Below, piece by piece: positions 58,684 to 61,457 of a stretch of 61,457 nt of DNA; within the stretch, counting starts at the first letter, position 1; the number at the start of each line of letters is the position of its first letter. The DNA comes from Bacteroidales bacterium (GTDB lineage Bacteria > Bacteroidota > Bacteroidia > Bacteroidales > Muribaculaceae), in assembly GCA_019415705.1 (NCBI GenBank), contig DXYS01000086.1, positions 1 through 61,457 on the forward strand. The letters are read 5' to 3'. The position numbers were made by a program, and so were the translations under genes. Below the pieces are notes generated by a model. The model was not told the DNA's origin. It was given only the letters and a program-made list of their open reading frames with translations, and did no database searches.

Positions 58684-60669
58684 ATGATTTCAATCAACAA
58701 TCTGTCGGTAGAGTTCAGCGCTAAATCACTCTTCGACAATATCAATTACGTAATTAATCCTAAAGACAAAATTGCTCTTGTTGGCAAAAACGGAGCCGGC
58801 AAATCTACAATGCTTAAGATTATCGCCGGCCTGCAGAAACCCACATCAGGTTCCGTAGCCGTGCCAAATGATGTCACAATCGGCTATCTTCCACAACAGA
58901 TGGTCCTCACTGACACACTCAGTGTGGTTGACGAGGTGCGCAAGGCTTTCTCACATATCTTTGAAATGCAGCATCAGCTTGAAGCTCTGAACAATGAACT
59001 TGCCGAGCGAACTGATTATGAATCTGACGATTATCACAAACTGATTGACCGTATGACAACGCTGTCTGAGCAACTTGTCATGCAGTCATCTGATAATTTT
59101 GAGGCTGAGATGGAAAAGACTCTGACAGGTCTCGGATTCAGTCGCGAGGATTTCCCCAGACCGACATCAGAGTTCTCGGGCGGATGGCGCATGCGCATCG
59201 AGCTTGCGAAACTTCTGCTGACACGTCCTGACGTACTACTTCTCGACGAGCCGACCAACCACCTCGACATCGAGTCGATACAGTGGCTCGAGAATTTTCT
59301 GATAACAAAAGCCAAAGCCGTTGTGCTCGTCAGCCACGACCGTGCCTTTATAGATAATGTGACAAACCGCACCATCGAGATTAACCTCGGCAAGATTTAT
59401 GACTATAATGTCAATTATTCTAAATTCGTCACTCTGCGGCAGGAACGCATCGAGCAACAGATGCGCGCCTATCAGAATCAGCAGAAACAGATAGCAGATA
59501 CAGAGGAGTTCATTGAGCGTTTCAGATATAAGGCCACAAAGGCCGTACAGGTACAGAGCCGCATGAAGCAGCTTGCAAAAATCGAGCGCATCGAGGTAGA
59601 CGAACTTGACACATCGCACCTCAACCTACGCTTCCCGCCTGCACCACGCTCAGGAGACTATCCCGTGATAGCCGAAAACGTCGGCAAAGCTTACGGCAAT
59701 CATCAGGTCTTTGACGGCGCCACCTTCACCATCAAACGAGGCGAGAAAGTCGCATTTGTAGGTAAAAACGGCGAAGGCAAATCGACACTTGTCAAGTGTA
59801 TTCTCGGCGAGATTCCATTCACCGGCTCGCTTAAAATCGGCCATAATGTCAAGATTGGCTACTTTGCTCAGAATCAAGCTCAGCTACTCGACGAAAATAT
59901 AACCGTGTTTGACACGATAGACCGCGTTGCTGTCGGCGACATCCGCACAAAAATCCGTGATATACTCGGAGCTTTCATGTTTGGAGGCGAGGCTTCAGAC
60001 AAGCCGGTCAAAGTGCTCTCGGGTGGTGAGAAGACGCGTCTCGCCATGATACGTCTTCTTCTTGAGCCTGTCAACTTGCTCATACTCGATGAGCCGACCA
60101 ACCACCTCGACATGCGCACAAAAGACATTCTCAAACAGGCTATCAAAGACTTCAACGGCACAGTCATTGTTGTCAGCCACGACCGCCAGTTCCTTGACGG
60201 ACTTGTCGAAAAGGTCTATGAATTCGGTGGCGGCAAAGTGCGCGAATGTCTCGGCGGCATCTATGAGTTCCTCGAGAAGAAACGCATATCGTCGCTCGCC
60301 GAGCTCGAGCTGTCAAAAAGTCCTACCGGTCAGCAGTCTAAGACCGCTCCTGCTCAGAAAGCAGAGGCAGCTGCGCCAAAAGCCGCACAAGCCGAGGCAC
60401 AGCCGGCGCGGAAGTTAAGCTACGCAGAGCAGCGAGAAAGAGAGAAAGCGCTCAAACGCGCGGTAAAGAAAGTCGAGGAGGCCGAAGCGCTTGTCAGCAA
60501 GCTTGAGTCTGACATCGCTGCCATCGAAGCTGAAATTGCTGCCGGAGATTCAAGCGCCGAAATCCTAAAGCGTCATGCCGAAACTACCAAAGAACTCGAA
60601 AATGCCATGAGCGTCTGGGAGCTTGCATCGATGGAAAACGATGAACTAAAGGATAGATATGCAAACTAA
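58684..60669 (+). CDS. ABC-F family ATPase (second copy)
   Basis: Soluble duplicated ABC ATPase, 661 aa. Domain 1: NGAGKST, FSGGWRMR (signature), LLLDEPTNHLD. Domain 2: NGEGKST, LSGGEKTR, LILDEPTNHLD. Between them lies the linker helix with IADTEEFIERFRYKATKAVQ. The C-terminus (about residues 535-661) starts with an Ala/Pro/Gln-rich stretch and ends in a coiled coil. It differs clearly from the ABC-F protein at 635-2500; features such as the FSGGWRMR signature recall the YheS/YdiF group. A consensus promoter, and 10 bp further upstream the terminator of the small-ORF unit, precede it. The M13 gene follows after 19 bp. Confidence 0.9.
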   Translation: MISINNLSVEFSAKSLFDNINYVINPKDKIALVGKNGAGKSTMLKIIAGLQKPTSGSVAVPNDVTIGYLPQQMVLTDTLSVVDEVRKAFSHIFEMQHQLEALNNELAERTDYESDDYHKLIDRMTTLSEQLVMQSSDNFEAEMEKTLTGLGFSREDFPRPTSEFSGGWRMRIELAKLLLTRPDVLLLDEPTNHLDIESIQWLENFLITKAKAVVLVSHDRAFIDNVTNRTIEINLGKIYDYNVNYSKFVTLRQERIEQQMRAYQNQQKQIADTEEFIERFRYKATKAVQVQSRMKQLAKIERIEVDELDTSHLNLRFPPAPRSGDYPVIAENVGKAYGNHQVFDGATFTIKRGEKVAFVGKNGEGKSTLVKCILGEIPFTGSLKIGHNVKIGYFAQNQAQLLDENITVFDTIDRVAVGDIRTKIRDILGAFMFGGEASDKPVKVLSGGEKTRLAMIRLLLEPVNLLILDEPTNHLDMRTKDILKQAIKDFNGTVIVVSHDRQFLDGLVEKVYEFGGGKVRECLGGIYEFLEKKRISSLAELELSKSPTGQQSKTAPAQKAEAAAPKAAQAEAQPARKLSYAEQREREKALKRAVKKVEEAEALVSKLESDIAAIEAEIAAGDSSAEILKRHAETTKELENAMSVWELASMENDELKDRYAN

Positions 60670-60688
60670 ACCTTATAAATATAACGAT

Positions 60689-61457
60689 ATGAACAAATTC
60701 AATCTGTTGCTCGTCTCGACCGTTCTCGGTACGATGAGCGCAGGCGCAGTCGCACCGCGCGGTGTCGACCGCGCCAATCTCGACCCGTCGGTTCGCCCGC
60801 AGGACGATTTTTATGACTATGCCTGCGGAGGATGGATGAAAGCCAACCCGCTGAGCGATGAATTCTCTCGTTTCGGCACCTTCGATCAGCTCGCCGAGCT
60901 AAACCGTTCGCAGGTCTATGAACTTGTGACCGGTCTGGACGCATCAAAAGCCGCTAAAGGCTCTAATGCTCAGAAAATTGCCGACTTATTTGCTCTTGGC
61001 ATGGACAGCGTCCGTCTCAATCGCGAGGGAGCCGCTCCCTTGGCTGCCGATCTTGCTGTCATCGCATCAACTCCACGTGAAAAAGTAATAGAACTTATGG
61101 CCACAATGCCGGGCATCGACGCATTCTTCGGCACAGGCGTAGAGGCTGACATGATGAACTCATCGATGAATGAGATGTACTGGCAGCAGGGCGGCCTCGG
61201 CATGGGTGACCGCGACTACTACCTCGAAGACTCTGAGCATGCAAAGACCGTCCGCGAGGCATACAAGAACTATCTGCTGACTGTTGCCAAACTTGCCGGC
61301 TACAACGAGGCTGACGCAAAACGACTCGTCAACAACACAATGGAAATTGAGACGGCATTAGCCAAAGCCGCAATGTCTCGCGAAGAGCTCCGCGATCCCG
61401 CAGCGAGCTACAATCCCATGACCATTGCCGAACTCGCCACTCGTTATCCTTCTGTAG
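60689..61457 (+). CDS. M13 family metallopeptidase (neprilysin-like), 3' end cut by the window
   Basis: The frame is open from ATG 60689 to the window edge, 256 codons. A signal peptide (KFNLLLVSTVLGTMSAGAVA) precedes RPQDDFYDYACGGWMKANPL, the classic beginning of the M13 (PepO/neprilysin) fold. Further blocks are SRFGTFDQLAELNRSQVYEL, ADMMNSSMNEMYWQQGGLGM and GDRDYYLED. The zinc HExxH motif lies beyond the window, so activity cannot be judged. It follows the ABC-F gene after 19 bp and may be co-transcribed. Confidence 0.88.
   Translation, partial: MNKFNLLLVSTVLGTMSAGAVAPRGVDRANLDPSVRPQDDFYDYACGGWMKANPLSDEFSRFGTFDQLAELNRSQVYELVTGLDASKAAKGSNAQKIADLFALGMDSVRLNREGAAPLAADLAVIASTPREKVIELMATMPGIDAFFGTGVEADMMNSSMNEMYWQQGGLGMGDRDYYLEDSEHAKTVREAYKNYLLTVAKLAGYNEADAKRLVNNTMEIETALAKAAMSREELRDPAASYNPMTIAELATRYPSV

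Noticed and set aside
1..61457. tRNA/rRNA genes, CRISPR arrays, insertion sequences, prophage or integrative elements
   Set aside because: No cloverleaf, spacer-repeat pattern, transposase, integrase or phage protein was seen in reading either strand; the gene content is ordinary chromosomal.

Overview
The window is 61 kb of chromosome from a member of the Bacteroidales. A Muribaculaceae-like gut anaerobe fits best, but the family level is an inference. Support comes from repeated promoters of the Bacteroidota type (TAnnTTTG -7 box, often with a TTG/TTTG -33 box 19-21 bp upstream), from families found mainly in that phylum (DUF4293, DUF4492, DUF3127, DUF6155), from a class III fructose bisphosphatase, from the glycogen synthase/short glucan phosphorylase pair, and from a menaquinone cluster. 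Coding density is high. I see no tRNA, rRNA, CRISPR array, insertion sequence or prophage gene. Both ends cut genes: a 5'-truncated ftsE at the left edge and a 3'-truncated M13 peptidase at the right edge.

Layout. 1-5.2 kb: ftsE and a Uup-like ABC-F ATPase run rightward and meet a leftward operon (GHL10 family protein, phosphoribosyltransferase, HAD phosphatase). 5.2-11.4 kb: rightward zinc-ribbon protein, M3 peptidase, small membrane protein, large TPR protein and DUF4293 protein. 11.4-13.8 kb: leftward rplY-pth-S4 operon and a DUF3127 protein. 13.9-23.5 kb: nitroreductase, then a leftward block with glycogen phosphorylase and synthase, a FadL-type porin, class III fbp and queA. 23.5-29.7 kb: rightward clostripain lipoprotein, an MscS channel with an unusual insert, recJ and recQ. 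29.7-30.2 kb: non-coding, with hairpins and the tail of a lost fibronectin-type gene. 30.2-43.7 kb: glucosaminidase lipoprotein, a degenerate glutaminase homologue, DcaP-like porin, M16 peptidase, NhaC-type antiporter, DUF3298 lipoprotein, M23/LysM peptidase, ndk, DUF6155 protein, S9 peptidase and IMPACT protein. 43.8-49.7 kb: anaerobic/microaerobic block, with cytochrome bd (DUF4492-cydA-cydB) downstream of class III ribonucleotide reductase (nrdD-nrdG). 49.9-52.8 kb: phosphoethanolamine transferase and a BamA-type barrel. 52.8-57.3 kb: menD-menB-menC-menE, facing a Crp/Fnr regulator. 58.0-61.5 kb: a 655-bp gap holding a previously unlisted transcription unit with a 46-codon ORF, then a second ABC-F ATPase and the M13 peptidase.

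Together the genes describe an anaerobe with envelope proteases and barrels, glycogen storage, menaquinone-linked respiration able to scavenge trace oxygen through cytochrome bd, and oxygen-independent dNTP synthesis. The most interesting items are the promoter-small ORF-terminator unit just ahead of an ABC-F gene (58289-58616), the glutaminase-fold protein that has lost its SxxK catalytic pair, and the MscS channel with a calcium-loop-like insert.
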